From positions 1-64,000 of the forward strand of contig BEHY01000003.1 of assembly GCA_002898735.1 (NCBI GenBank): a DNA stretch of 64,000 nucleotides, given 5' to 3'. This DNA is from Candidatus Thermoflexus japonica (GTDB lineage Bacteria; Chloroflexota; Anaerolineae; Thermoflexales; Thermoflexaceae). A program made the position numbers and the translations under genes. Under the pieces are notes generated by a model. It saw only the letters and a program-made list of their open reading frames with translations. It did not search any database and was not told the origin of the DNA. This document shows positions 33,954 through 41,827 of this stretch, piece after piece (position 1 is the first letter of the stretch; every line of letters begins with the position of its first letter).

Positions 33954-34508
33954 ATGACCTTATCGGTCCAGGCGGCTTCCGTGAAGTTCCCCCGCCGGGG
34001 TCAGGGCCTGGTGGAGTTCGCCCTGATCCTCCCGGTGCTGTTGCTGTTCATGCTGGGCATCATGGAGTTCGGCCGGATCCTCTTCATTTACACCGAGGTC
34101 TCCAACACCGCGCGGGAGGCCTTGCGCGCGGCGGCGGCGACGATCCATCGGGGCAACGACGCGGACCGCGGGAAGGTGACCGCCGCGGAGTGCAACGAGA
34201 TCCTGAATCGGGCCTATGGGACCCTGGCGCTGACGCCCCGAACCCAGGTGACCATCACCGTGGAGTATGTGCGCCCGGATCCCGGAAGCGGAAGCAGCAC
34301 CATCGTGGGGGTCTGTTCCTCGGACCCCGCCCAGTCCCAGCTGCCCACCCAGGTGCTGGTCCTGAACGATCAGGTATACGTGGAAGTCCGATCCCAGGTG
34401 AGCGCGGCCACCCCCCTGATCCGACCCTTTGTATCCAACCTGCCGCTCCGCTTCGCCGGGATGCGCTCCGTGGTCCCGATCAGCGGGATCGCCATGCCCA
34501 AGCCGTGA
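33954..34508 (+). CDS. TadE-like pseudopilin
   Basis: The 184-residue protein has the TadE start FPRRGQGLVEFALILPVLLLFMLGIMEFGRILFIYTEVSNTAREALRAAA (about 12-60) with the GLVEFAL site. The rest is a beta-rich domain of about 120 residues ending in VVPISGIAMPKP. It opens the rightward group, with AAAGGAGG before ATG 33954. The next gene encodes another TadE of the same layout, and the pair probably forms a heteromeric minor pilin complex. Confidence 0.87.
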   Translation: MTLSVQAASVKFPRRGQGLVEFALILPVLLLFMLGIMEFGRILFIYTEVSNTAREALRAAAATIHRGNDADRGKVTAAECNEILNRAYGTLALTPRTQVTITVEYVRPDPGSGSSTIVGVCSSDPAQSQLPTQVLVLNDQVYVEVRSQVSAATPLIRPFVSNLPLRFAGMRSVVPISGIAMPKP

Positions 34509-34526
34509 GCCTGAGGGAAGGGGACG

Positions 34527-35015
34527 ATGGGATCTTTCTGGAATCGTGGCTCCCTCCACCATCGCCAGCGCGGCCAGAGCCTGGTGGAGTTCGCCCTGGC
34601 CGCCACGGTGTTGTTGGTGCTGCTCACCGGGGTGCTGGATCTGGGCCGGATGTATATGGCGTGGGTGGCGATCCAGGACGCGGCGGGCGAGGGGGCCCTC
34701 TATGCGGCGATGAACCCGCGCTGCATCAGCGCGGCCAACGGCCCCTCCTGCGCGACCCCCAACAACGCTTACGATCGGACGTTCATCGCGATCCGGCAGA
34801 CGCCCGGGACCCCCCTGGATCCCTATCAGGTGACGATCACCATCACGCCGAACGATCCGGCTCAGATCTGCTTCGGGACGCCGATCACGGTCTCGACCAC
34901 CTATTCCTTCACGATGATCACGCCCATCATGCGGGGGATGTTCGGATCCGGAGTGACGCTGCGCGCCTATGCGGTCCAGCGCGCGTTGAACCACGGCTCC
35001 AGCAGCTGCCCGTGA
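34527..35015 (+). CDS. TadE-like pseudopilin
   Basis: The 162-residue protein has RGQSLVEFALAATVLLVLLTGVLDLGRMYMAWVAIQDAAGEGALYAAM at its N-terminus, the TadE processing site and helix. A short Cys-containing domain follows (NPRCISAANGPSCATPNNAY). It lies 18 bp after the preceding tadE with AAGGGG upstream of ATG 34527. GQSLVEFALA and GQGLVEFALI in the two neighbours suggest an old duplication. Confidence 0.87.
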   Translation: MGSFWNRGSLHHRQRGQSLVEFALAATVLLVLLTGVLDLGRMYMAWVAIQDAAGEGALYAAMNPRCISAANGPSCATPNNAYDRTFIAIRQTPGTPLDPYQVTITITPNDPAQICFGTPITVSTTYSFTMITPIMRGMFGSGVTLRAYAVQRALNHGSSSCP

Positions 35016-35088
35016 ACCTGGAGGACGCACGCCGGACGGAATGCCGGCGGACAGCCCCCATCTCCGGCGCAGGCAACAGGAGGTCAGG

Positions 35089-36399
35089 ATGCGGAAAGAG
35101 AAAACGGAACGAGAGCGCGGTCAGGCGCTGGTGCTTATTGCGATCGCCTTCATCGGCCTTCTGGCCCTCGCGGCCCTGGCCCTGGATGGCAGCAACGCTT
35201 ACGGCCAGCGCCGACGGGCCCAGAACGGGGCGGACGCCGGGGCGCTGACCGGGGCCCGCTTCCTCTGGAACCCGAAGCCGTGGTGCAACAACGCGCAGGG
35301 CTACGGATGCCCGGAGGCGGCGCTGTTGCGGGCCGTCAACAGCGCAGTCGAGGCCCATAACCTGCCGGACACGGACGGCCAGCCCGGGAACGCCTACAAT
35401 GGCAACATCCAGGTCTTCTACACCGACGCCGATGGGAACGTCCTCGGCCCGGTGGGCGGCGGCTTCGTCCCCGCCAAGATCGGCACCAAGGATGTGAAAG
35501 GGGTTCGCGTGGTGGTCTGGAACCCCTTCCCGGCCTTCGTCGCCCGGGTCATCGGCCAGTCGAACCTCCGGGTCAGCGCGGAGGCCACGGCCGTCTACCA
35601 GCCCCCGGTCTCATGCAACGGCTGGGCGATTTTCGGGGGGTGCACCGGCAACTGCCAGCCGAACGTCCTGAAGGCCACCGGCGGGGGCGGGACGGGGGTC
35701 GTCAACGGCAACATTCACTCCAATGCCGACATCAACATCAGCACGCAAATGTATATCAACGGGGTCTGCGACTACGTGACGGAGAAGAAGGGAAACGGGA
35801 CATGCCAGACCCCCCAGCAGGGCAGCTACATCCCGATGCCCGAGTTCTATAAGTATGAGGATTTCCTGCCCGGCGGCTCGAAATGGAACCAGGTCGATCC
35901 CAGCCGGCGGTATTATTTCAGCGGCCCCATTACGTTGAAGTCCGCCGGCCTCTGCCCCTCCCCCGGGAACAACGGCGGCGGCTCCTACAAGCTCTGCGAT
36001 GGCCTCTACGTGGTCAACGGGGATGTCACCATCCAGGGCGGGGGGACGGTCACCATCACCGTCGTCACCAACGGGGAGATCAAATCCACCAGCTCGAACA
36101 ACGATCAGGCCTACTTCAAAGGGTTCTACAAAGAGCCGGACGGCAAGGGGCAGCTCCTGTTCTTCTCGACGTCGAATGACACCAACAATGGGGCGATCCA
36201 GCTCTCGTATGCCCAGATCTCCTGGGAAGGCCTGATCTACGCCCCGAACGGCCTGGTGAACCTTTCCGGAGCCCACGGTTTCACCGGGAACGGCGCCATC
36301 TTCGGGTATGAGGTGGATATCTCCGGCGCCAATTTCCAGCTGACCTATAACGATAACGCCTGTCCGACCACGCCGCCTCAGGTCTTCCTGTTTAAGTGA
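35089..36399 (+). CDS. TadG-like pilus protein with beta-rich C-terminal domain
   Basis: The 436-residue protein starts with ERGQALVLIAIAFIGLLALAALALDGSNAYGQRRRAQNGADAGALTGARF, the TadG/DUF2134 helix and following motif. AGGAGG lies 5 nt before ATG 35089; the upstream ATG at 35041 lacks one. The C-terminal 250 residues have Gly/Asn-rich repeated strands (GNIHSNADINIST, GLYVVNGDVTIQGGGTVTITVVTNG, LIYAPNGLVNLSGAHGFTGNGAIFGYEVDISGANFQLTY), probably a right-handed beta helix of polymer-forming type. Paired cysteines (SCNGW, GGCTGNC) may form disulfides. It ends at a strong terminator. Confidence 0.87.
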   Translation: MRKEKTERERGQALVLIAIAFIGLLALAALALDGSNAYGQRRRAQNGADAGALTGARFLWNPKPWCNNAQGYGCPEAALLRAVNSAVEAHNLPDTDGQPGNAYNGNIQVFYTDADGNVLGPVGGGFVPAKIGTKDVKGVRVVVWNPFPAFVARVIGQSNLRVSAEATAVYQPPVSCNGWAIFGGCTGNCQPNVLKATGGGGTGVVNGNIHSNADINISTQMYINGVCDYVTEKKGNGTCQTPQQGSYIPMPEFYKYEDFLPGGSKWNQVDPSRRYYFSGPITLKSAGLCPSPGNNGGGSYKLCDGLYVVNGDVTIQGGGTVTITVVTNGEIKSTSSNNDQAYFKGFYKEPDGKGQLLFFSTSNDTNNGAIQLSYAQISWEGLIYAPNGLVNLSGAHGFTGNGAIFGYEVDISGANFQLTYNDNACPTTPPQVFLFK

Positions 36400-36409
36400 A
36401 CGCATCCTC

Positions 36410-36445
36410 GGGGGAGGCGCGGCCGGGCCGCGCCTCCCCCTTCTT
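36410..36445 (+). terminator. Intrinsic terminator after tadE-tadE-tadG
   Basis: gggggaggcgcgg (36410-36422) pairs with ccgcgcctccccc (36428-36440), followed by ttctt. Confidence 0.8.
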
Positions 36446-36495
36446 GTGCCCCCGATGTCGTATAAAAACCCTAACCATCCAGCGCAGGAGCGATC

Positions 36496-39400
36496 ATGAA
36501 AGCCCGTCATGGTTGGTATCGGGTTTGGATCACCCTGGGCATCGCTGCCGTGGGGCTGATGCTCCTCTGGCTGGCCATGAGCCGCCGGGCGGAGGCCGGG
36601 ATCGAGGTGCGCTCCCAGACGACCCTGGACGACTTCAACGGCGGGGAGTTCCTTCGCACCGGCCTGGCGGATGTCGGCGACGGCGCGGTCTCGTTGCTGC
36701 GGGCCGGGCTGAGCGGGGAATGGATCACCACGGTGGTCACCGCGGGCCTCACCCCCCGCTGGGGTCACACCGCCGTCTACACGAACGGGCGCATTTACGT
36801 CATCGGCGGGCTCGATGATCCGGCGGCCCCGAACGCCATCACGGCCACCATCATCCAATCCGCCGCTGTCCAGAGCGATCACAACCTCTCCCCCTGGGCG
36901 ACGGTCCCCACCAACCTGACCGCGATATTCCCCCGGGGAACCGCCTACGGCGGCGCGGTCCTGGTGAACGATTTCCTTTACGTCATCGGGGGTCGGCAGG
37001 ATCTCAACATGGAGAACCCCTTACAATCCCAGGTCGCCTACGCCCGGGTTCGCCCGGACGGCACCCTTTCCCCCTTCACCGCCACCACTCCCCTTCCGAG
37101 CGGCCTCTCGAACATGGCCGTCGCGGCCTGGGATGGATGGATCTACGTGATCGGAGGGCTGGCGCAAGGGGCTTCCATCACCGTGGTGGATACCATCTAC
37201 GCCGCCCGCCCCGATCCAGCCACCGGGGAGATCTCCAGGTGGGCCCTTCTCACCTGGACGCTTCCTTACCCGCTGCACAGCCATGCGGCGGTGGCGGAAC
37301 AGGGATACCTGTATGTCATCGGGGGCATGACCCAGACCGCGGGCAGCCCGCTGTTCGAGGTCTGGTTCGCCCCGCTGGGAGCGGGGACGCTTCGGGCCCC
37401 CTTCACCCGAACCGCCGCGCTGGATAACAACCTGGTGGAGCTGGCGGCGATCGGCTATAACGGCCTGCTTCTGACCAGCGGCGGCCTGCAGAGCACCCTC
37501 AGCGACCCCAGCCCGGATGTGCGGGCCGGGGTGATCGCCGATAGCGGGCCGGTGATCACCTGGACGGCCACCAGCCTGATCACGCCGCCCCGCCACGCCC
37601 ACGCGATGGTGGTGCTCCCGGATGGCTGGGTATATGTGATCGGCGGCCGGGGTCGGATCGGCGCTTCGCCGATCCCCCTCACCCACATCAACGCCGGCCG
37701 CCTCGGGACGGAAGGGATGGGGCTGTTCGTCTCCAGCGGGCGCTACCTGGCCCCGCCGTTCCATCTGGATCGGCGACGGCTTCTGCAGACGCTACGCCTG
37801 CACGTGTGGCGCCCGGATTCCACCGAGATCGCGGTTCGCTATCGCGTCCAGCCCCAGGACGGCTTCCCATGGGGGGATTGGGGCGGATGGCTCCCCCTCA
37901 CCGGGACCGGCGAGCTGACGGTCTCCATCCCGATCGCCGCATATGCCCAGGCGCTCCAGTATGAGGTGGCCCTCACCACGACGAACCCGCTCACCGCGCC
38001 CTTCCTGCTGAACGCGGATCTGCTCTTCGAGGTGCCCGATCGCCCGCCGAGCTGGATCAAAATCGCCACACCGCCCGGCGGAACAGCGGTCCGACCGGGG
38101 GAGCGCCTCACCTACACGCTGGTGCTCACCAACGACAGCGGGGCCACGCTCCACGGGGTCCGGCTCCAGGACGACTTCCCCGCCGGGACGAGCTTTGTGG
38201 AAGGGTCTGTCGCCGCCTCGCCCGGCCTTTCGTGGACGGTCTCGCCCTCCGGCGTGGTCGGAGCGCTGGATGTCCTCGGCCAGGGGCAGGTCATCCGCCT
38301 GACCTTCGCGGTCACCGTCACCGCGGGCGCGGGCTCCATCGAGAACACGGCTTACCTTTACACGGATGAATTCCCGCCGGACCAGCGGTCGGTCCTTCAT
38401 CCGATCGCCGCGCTGACCGGAAGCATGGACGCGCGGCCGCCTTCAGGGGGCACGGTCTTCCCCGGCGATCGGCTCACCTACACCGTCCGCGTCACCAACC
38501 CGGCCCTCGCGGCGATCGGCCCGGTGGAGATCACGGGGCGCCTGCCCGTTTCGATCACCCTGCTTCCCGGGGGGATCCAGGCGAGCGCGGGAACGGTCTA
38601 CACGAACGCCTTCCCGGACTTCCGATGGACGCTGTCGACCGTGGAGGCCGGGGCGGCCGCCGCCCTGACGATGACGGTTCGGGTGACCGACGCGCCCTTC
38701 ATCACGGATGGAGCCTGGCTGACGGCCACCGCGGCCCTCTCCGGAGCCATCCCCCTCCCCCTGGGCATCGTCACCCACGAGGTGCGCCAGCCGTATATCA
38801 TCCAGGTGACCAAAACCGACGGGAAGACGATGGCGGACATCGATGCGCTCCTCGTCTATACCATCACCCTCACCAACACGGGATGGGTGACTGTGACCGA
38901 CCTGCGGATCACCGACACGCTGGCCGGATGGCCGTGGATCTTCTTCCCGGATCAACCGGGGGCTTCCCGGTGGGTGACCGCATGGCCTGCCCTGGGGCCG
39001 CAGGCAACCGCGATCCTGACCCGGAGCGCCCGCATCAGCCTGTCGGCCAACATCTCGGATGTGGTCGCCTTCACCAACACCGTGATCGCCCGCTCCTTCG
39101 GGACGTCCGGCGTCCCCCTCCTGGAGTCCTTCGGGGCCTCCGACGTCACCGCCCTGGCCGGGCCGGATCTCGTAGCGACCATCCCGCCGGATTCGATCCA
39201 GTATGAGGAAGGCAACCCCACCCGGACGCTGACATTTACGTTGCAGGTGGCCAACGTCGGGCCCGGAACCGCCCGCCCGCTGAGCGGCACCCTCCAGTGC
39301 GCGCCGTGGTGGGTGCTGATCGGATTGAAGATCAATGGGAACCCCGCCGATAGTCGCTATTTCAGCATTCCTGCCCGGCGATTGGCACCTGGGGAAAGCC

Positions 39401-39603
39401 TCTCCCAGACCTTCGTCTACACGACCACGGAGGCGATCTCGATCACCCGTTTGCAGGCGATGGTGGATGCGCCGGCCCCCGGGTTCGGGGATCCGGCACG
39501 GGGCTGCGTGATGGAGGTCAACGAGGGCAATAACAACACCCTCGAAGTATGGATCGGGCAGCGCTTCCGGGTGTTCCTCCCGCTGGTCCTGCGCAGCCCA
39601 TGA
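36496..39603 (+). CDS. Large surface protein: Kelch propeller, DUF11 repeats, C-terminal FLPLVLR motif
   Basis: The 1035-residue protein has a signal/anchor helix (VWITLGIAAVGLMLLWLAM), then about five Kelch-type repeats (RWGHTAVYTNGRIYVIGGL, VLVNDFLYVIGGRQD, VAAWDGWIYVIGGLAQ, AVAEQGYLYVIGGM, MVVLPDGWVYVIGGRG). A linking beta domain is followed by DUF11 modules from about 525 (GERLTYTLVLTNDSGATLHGVRLQDDFPAGTSF; DRLTYTVRVTNPALAAIG; DALLVYTITLTNTGWVTVTDLRITDTLAG) and a CARDB-like unit. The end is RFRVFLPLVLRSP. The layout is that of a cell-surface adhesin or fibre. AGGAG precedes ATG 36496. The neighbouring tad genes suggest it works with the pilus. Confidence 0.87.
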   Translation: MKARHGWYRVWITLGIAAVGLMLLWLAMSRRAEAGIEVRSQTTLDDFNGGEFLRTGLADVGDGAVSLLRAGLSGEWITTVVTAGLTPRWGHTAVYTNGRIYVIGGLDDPAAPNAITATIIQSAAVQSDHNLSPWATVPTNLTAIFPRGTAYGGAVLVNDFLYVIGGRQDLNMENPLQSQVAYARVRPDGTLSPFTATTPLPSGLSNMAVAAWDGWIYVIGGLAQGASITVVDTIYAARPDPATGEISRWALLTWTLPYPLHSHAAVAEQGYLYVIGGMTQTAGSPLFEVWFAPLGAGTLRAPFTRTAALDNNLVELAAIGYNGLLLTSGGLQSTLSDPSPDVRAGVIADSGPVITWTATSLITPPRHAHAMVVLPDGWVYVIGGRGRIGASPIPLTHINAGRLGTEGMGLFVSSGRYLAPPFHLDRRRLLQTLRLHVWRPDSTEIAVRYRVQPQDGFPWGDWGGWLPLTGTGELTVSIPIAAYAQALQYEVALTTTNPLTAPFLLNADLLFEVPDRPPSWIKIATPPGGTAVRPGERLTYTLVLTNDSGATLHGVRLQDDFPAGTSFVEGSVAASPGLSWTVSPSGVVGALDVLGQGQVIRLTFAVTVTAGAGSIENTAYLYTDEFPPDQRSVLHPIAALTGSMDARPPSGGTVFPGDRLTYTVRVTNPALAAIGPVEITGRLPVSITLLPGGIQASAGTVYTNAFPDFRWTLSTVEAGAAAALTMTVRVTDAPFITDGAWLTATAALSGAIPLPLGIVTHEVRQPYIIQVTKTDGKTMADIDALLVYTITLTNTGWVTVTDLRITDTLAGWPWIFFPDQPGASRWVTAWPALGPQATAILTRSARISLSANISDVVAFTNTVIARSFGTSGVPLLESFGASDVTALAGPDLVATIPPDSIQYEEGNPTRTLTFTLQVANVGPGTARPLSGTLQCAPWWVLIGLKINGNPADSRYFSIPARRLAPGESLSQTFVYTTTEAISITRLQAMVDAPAPGFGDPARGCVMEVNEGNNNTLEVWIGQRFRVFLPLVLRSP

Positions 39604-39647
39604 GCTCCCCGGATATCCGACCGATCCGGGCGTGAAGATCCAGTCGG

Positions 39648-39680
39648 GAAGGGCGCGGCTGCGCCGCGCCCTTCTTCCGC
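39648..39680 (+). terminator. Intrinsic terminator after the Kelch-DUF11 gene
   Basis: A perfect 12-bp stem (39648-39659 with 39663-39674) is followed by ttcc within a ttcttcc tail. Confidence 0.8.
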
Positions 39681-39744
39681 TTTCGAACGCGGAGGAAGGG
39701 ATCCTCTCGTCCCTTGACCTTCCCTGGGCGGATCTGAAATGCGA

Positions 39745-39750
39745 TATAAT
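39745..39750 (+). promoter_or_regulatory. -10 box upstream of the LPNTG-protein gene
   Basis: TATAAT lies 84 bp before ATG 39834. A TTGACC at 39714 is 25 bp away, too far for a standard -35, so only the -10 is supported. Confidence 0.5.
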
Positions 39751-39833
39751 ACGTGGCAACCTGCGGGCGATGCCCTTGGCCCCACCGGGGCCGAACGGTC
39801 CCGGACGCGCCGTCCGTTTGAGCCGAGGTTTCC

Positions 39834-40373
39834 ATGCGGAGATGGATCTGGAGCAGCCTGCGAAGCGCGCTGATCCTGGGGATGGTGTGGAGCCAGGTCC
39901 GGCCGGCCGGGGCGCAATTCCCGACCCCCGGCCCCACGCCCACGCCGCCGCCTACGCCCACGGCGACGCCAGCGGTCTCTCCCACGCCCGTGGCTACTGT
40001 TACGTTCACCCCGACGCCGACCCTGACCCCAACGCCCTCCGCGACCGCTACGCCGACGCCGCCCGCGCCCACGGTGACGCCAGGGGTCTCTCCCACGCCC
40101 GTGGCCACCGCCACGTTCACCCCGACCCCCTCGCCGCCGGCCGAACCCTCCACCCCCACTCCCACGGTTTCTCCCATGCCCCCCGCGCCGCCGGGGGGTG
40201 GAGCCCCCCCGCCGCCTCCTCCACCTCCCGCCCCCGGGGGGGCCAGTGGGGAACGCCGCCCCCTGGACGCGGTTACGCGTCTGCCGAACACGGGATGGGG
40301 CCTGCTGGGGCCGGTGGCCGCCGGAAGCCTGGCGCTTCTGGCCCTTCTGATCGCCCGCCGGCGAGGCCAGTGA
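39834..40373 (+). CDS. Thr-Pro-rich wall protein with LPNTG sortase signal
   Basis: The 179-residue protein has a signal peptide (SSLRSALILGMVWSQVRPAGA), about 100 residues of TPT/SPTP repeats and a proline run. It ends with a complete sortase signal: LPNTG at about 148-152, a hydrophobic helix (LLGPVAAGSLALLALLIA) and RRRGQ. Sortases would cut between T and G and link the protein to a wall or pilin amine. No sortase gene is in the window. It is a spacer- or stalk-like surface protein between the Kelch gene and the tad assembly genes. Its composition resembles the Thr-Pro stalk of the TadE-like protein at 30454. Confidence 0.85.
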   Translation: MRRWIWSSLRSALILGMVWSQVRPAGAQFPTPGPTPTPPPTPTATPAVSPTPVATVTFTPTPTLTPTPSATATPTPPAPTVTPGVSPTPVATATFTPTPSPPAEPSTPTPTVSPMPPAPPGGGAPPPPPPPPAPGGASGERRPLDAVTRLPNTGWGLLGPVAAGSLALLALLIARRRGQ

Positions 40374-40489
40374 GGAGCGAATCCTTCCCAGGAGCGCCTG
40401 AAGCATCCTCCGGGAAAGCCCATGGGGCGCTTCGGCGAAGCCCTTTCCTGGATAGGACAAAAGGCCTATCCGAGGAACCCAAAACGGCC

Positions 40490-40495
40490 TATAAT
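40490..40495 (+). promoter_or_regulatory. -10 box of the cpaB leader
   Basis: TATAAT sits in an AT-rich patch (cctataattagtttg). The -35 region (tatccg, 40467-40472) is poor. Initiation near 40502 would give a leader of about 170 nt. Confidence 0.55.
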
Positions 40496-40501
40496 TAGTT
40501 T

Positions 40502-40672
40502 GAACTATGCTGAGGTTGCAAGATGAGGCAACCGCCTGCGCAGGGCACCGCCCGGTTGAGCCCGGGAGCTGTGCAGCCGGTTTCCTGGTGAGCGCTCTCG
40601 GGGTCGAGGGGGTTTCCTCCAGCGGCCTGCCCGACCCCAGCTGGAGTTGAAACCAGATCCGGAGGTCGATGA
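40502..40672 (+). promoter_or_regulatory. Structured cpaB leader RNA (candidate riboswitch or protein-binding leader)
   Basis: Pairings that can be read directly are as follows. Hairpin I joins 40514-40519 and 40528-40533. Helix II joins 40536-40543 and 40569-40576, with an inner 5-bp stem (40551-40555 with 40562-40566). Helix III joins 40600-40606 and 40632-40638. Helix IV joins 40611-40623 and 40640-40654 (13 bp with a 2-nt bulge). III and IV interlock as an H-type pseudoknot or compete. A second ggtttc (40579-40584) could also pair with 40649-40654. Helix IV ends 6 nt before the GGAGG (40661-40665) of cpaB, so folding could control translation. It does not match the c-di-GMP-I consensus. 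Confidence 0.55.
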
Positions 40673-41683
40673 ATGCGCCGGCGCAGAAATCGAACGCTGT
40701 TGCTGCTGATCGTCCTGATCCTGGTGCTGATGGTCGCGGCGCTGCTGATCCTGCCCCGTTTCGCCGCGGCCCCGGCGCCAACGGCCACACCGACTCCGCC
40801 CTTCCTGCAATCCATTGTGATCGCCGCGCAGAATATCCCGCGCGGGGCGATGATCACGGCATCGGATGTCACCCTGCGCGGATGGCCGGTGGAGGTGCTC
40901 CCGGAGGGGGCGTTCACGGACACCGGGCAGGTGATCGGGAAGGTCGCCCGGGTGGATATCCCCCGCCAGAAGCCGATCGTGCCGGAGGATCTGGCGGCGG
41001 CCCCGGCAGAGGCGGCCCGTCGGGGTTCCGAAGCGGCCCTTTTCGTCCCGCCGGGCAAAGTCGCCTTCGCCTTCCCGGTGGATGAGGCAGCGGCGGTGGC
41101 GTTCAACCTGGCCCCCGGTGACAAGGTCGATGTGCTGGTGACGTTCTCCTTCGTTCAGACCAAGCCGCTGGCGGACGGTGAGGTGTTCCATCGACCGCTG
41201 GATGAAGATCTGGCCCGTCGGCTGATCGCGCTGGGCGTGGAGCCGCCGGCGGCCGCCCAGGCCGCCCTGATGGATCCCAATCAGCGGGTGGTCCACCGGG
41301 TTAGCCAGCTGGTGCTCCAGAACGTGGAGGTGCTGGCGGTGGGCTCTTTTGAGGCCCCTGCGCGGCCGCAGCCGACGCCGGTGGCCACCCCCGCCCCGGG
41401 GCCCACGCCGACGCCCACCCCTCGACCGCGCCAGCAATTCATCGTCCTGCTGGTGAGCCAGCAGGATGCGCTGGTGCTGCAATGGCTCCGGGAATCCGGC
41501 GCGGTGGTGGATTTCGCCTTGCGGAATCCCACCGATAACCAGATCGTGCAGACCAGCCCGGTTACCCTGGAAGCCCTGGTGGAGCGCATGGGGATCTCCA
41601 TCCCGCCCGCCAACAACTTCGACCTGGTGCCGGATACCGGCCCCGGGTGCCCGGATCTGTTCGCCCGGGAGCCGTGTCGATAG
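40673..41683 (+). CDS. cpaB: Flp pilus assembly protein CpaB/RcpC
   Basis: The 336-residue protein has one N-terminal membrane helix (TLLLLIVLILVLMVAALLIL), then an SAF domain (about 45-110: VVIAAQNIPRGAMITASDVTLRGWPVEVLP) and the RcpC/CpaB domain (VAFAFPVDEAAAVAFNLAPGDKVDVLVTFSF). A Pro/Thr linker near 235-255 (PQPTPVATPAPGPTPTPTPRPR) precedes the last part. CpaB sits in the envelope and helps the Tad pilus cross it. It starts the assembly operon cpaB-cpaE-cpaF-tadB-tadC. The long structured leader upstream suggests control of the whole operon. Confidence 0.92.
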   Translation: MRRRRNRTLLLLIVLILVLMVAALLILPRFAAAPAPTATPTPPFLQSIVIAAQNIPRGAMITASDVTLRGWPVEVLPEGAFTDTGQVIGKVARVDIPRQKPIVPEDLAAAPAEAARRGSEAALFVPPGKVAFAFPVDEAAAVAFNLAPGDKVDVLVTFSFVQTKPLADGEVFHRPLDEDLARRLIALGVEPPAAAQAALMDPNQRVVHRVSQLVLQNVEVLAVGSFEAPARPQPTPVATPAPGPTPTPTPRPRQQFIVLLVSQQDALVLQWLRESGAVVDFALRNPTDNQIVQTSPVTLEALVERMGISIPPANNFDLVPDTGPGCPDLFAREPCR

Positions 41684-41827
41684 CCCGGCGCGGGGCGCCA
41701 TCCCAGCCCGCCGCGCCCCCGGGCCGGCAGGCCAGCCCGTGGAGGTTCGCTGGAATCTCCTTTGCCGGGAGCGGAAGCATTGCCAGGGGAGAAACGAACG
41801 ACAACCTGAGGATTCAGCGGAGGCGGC

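Noticed and set aside
40502-40672. c-di-GMP-I (GEMM) riboswitch
   Set aside because: The leader has a gggca...ggga...gcagcc run reminiscent of GEMM, but lacks the conserved GCAAACC and GCAAAGCC core, so it is left unclassified.
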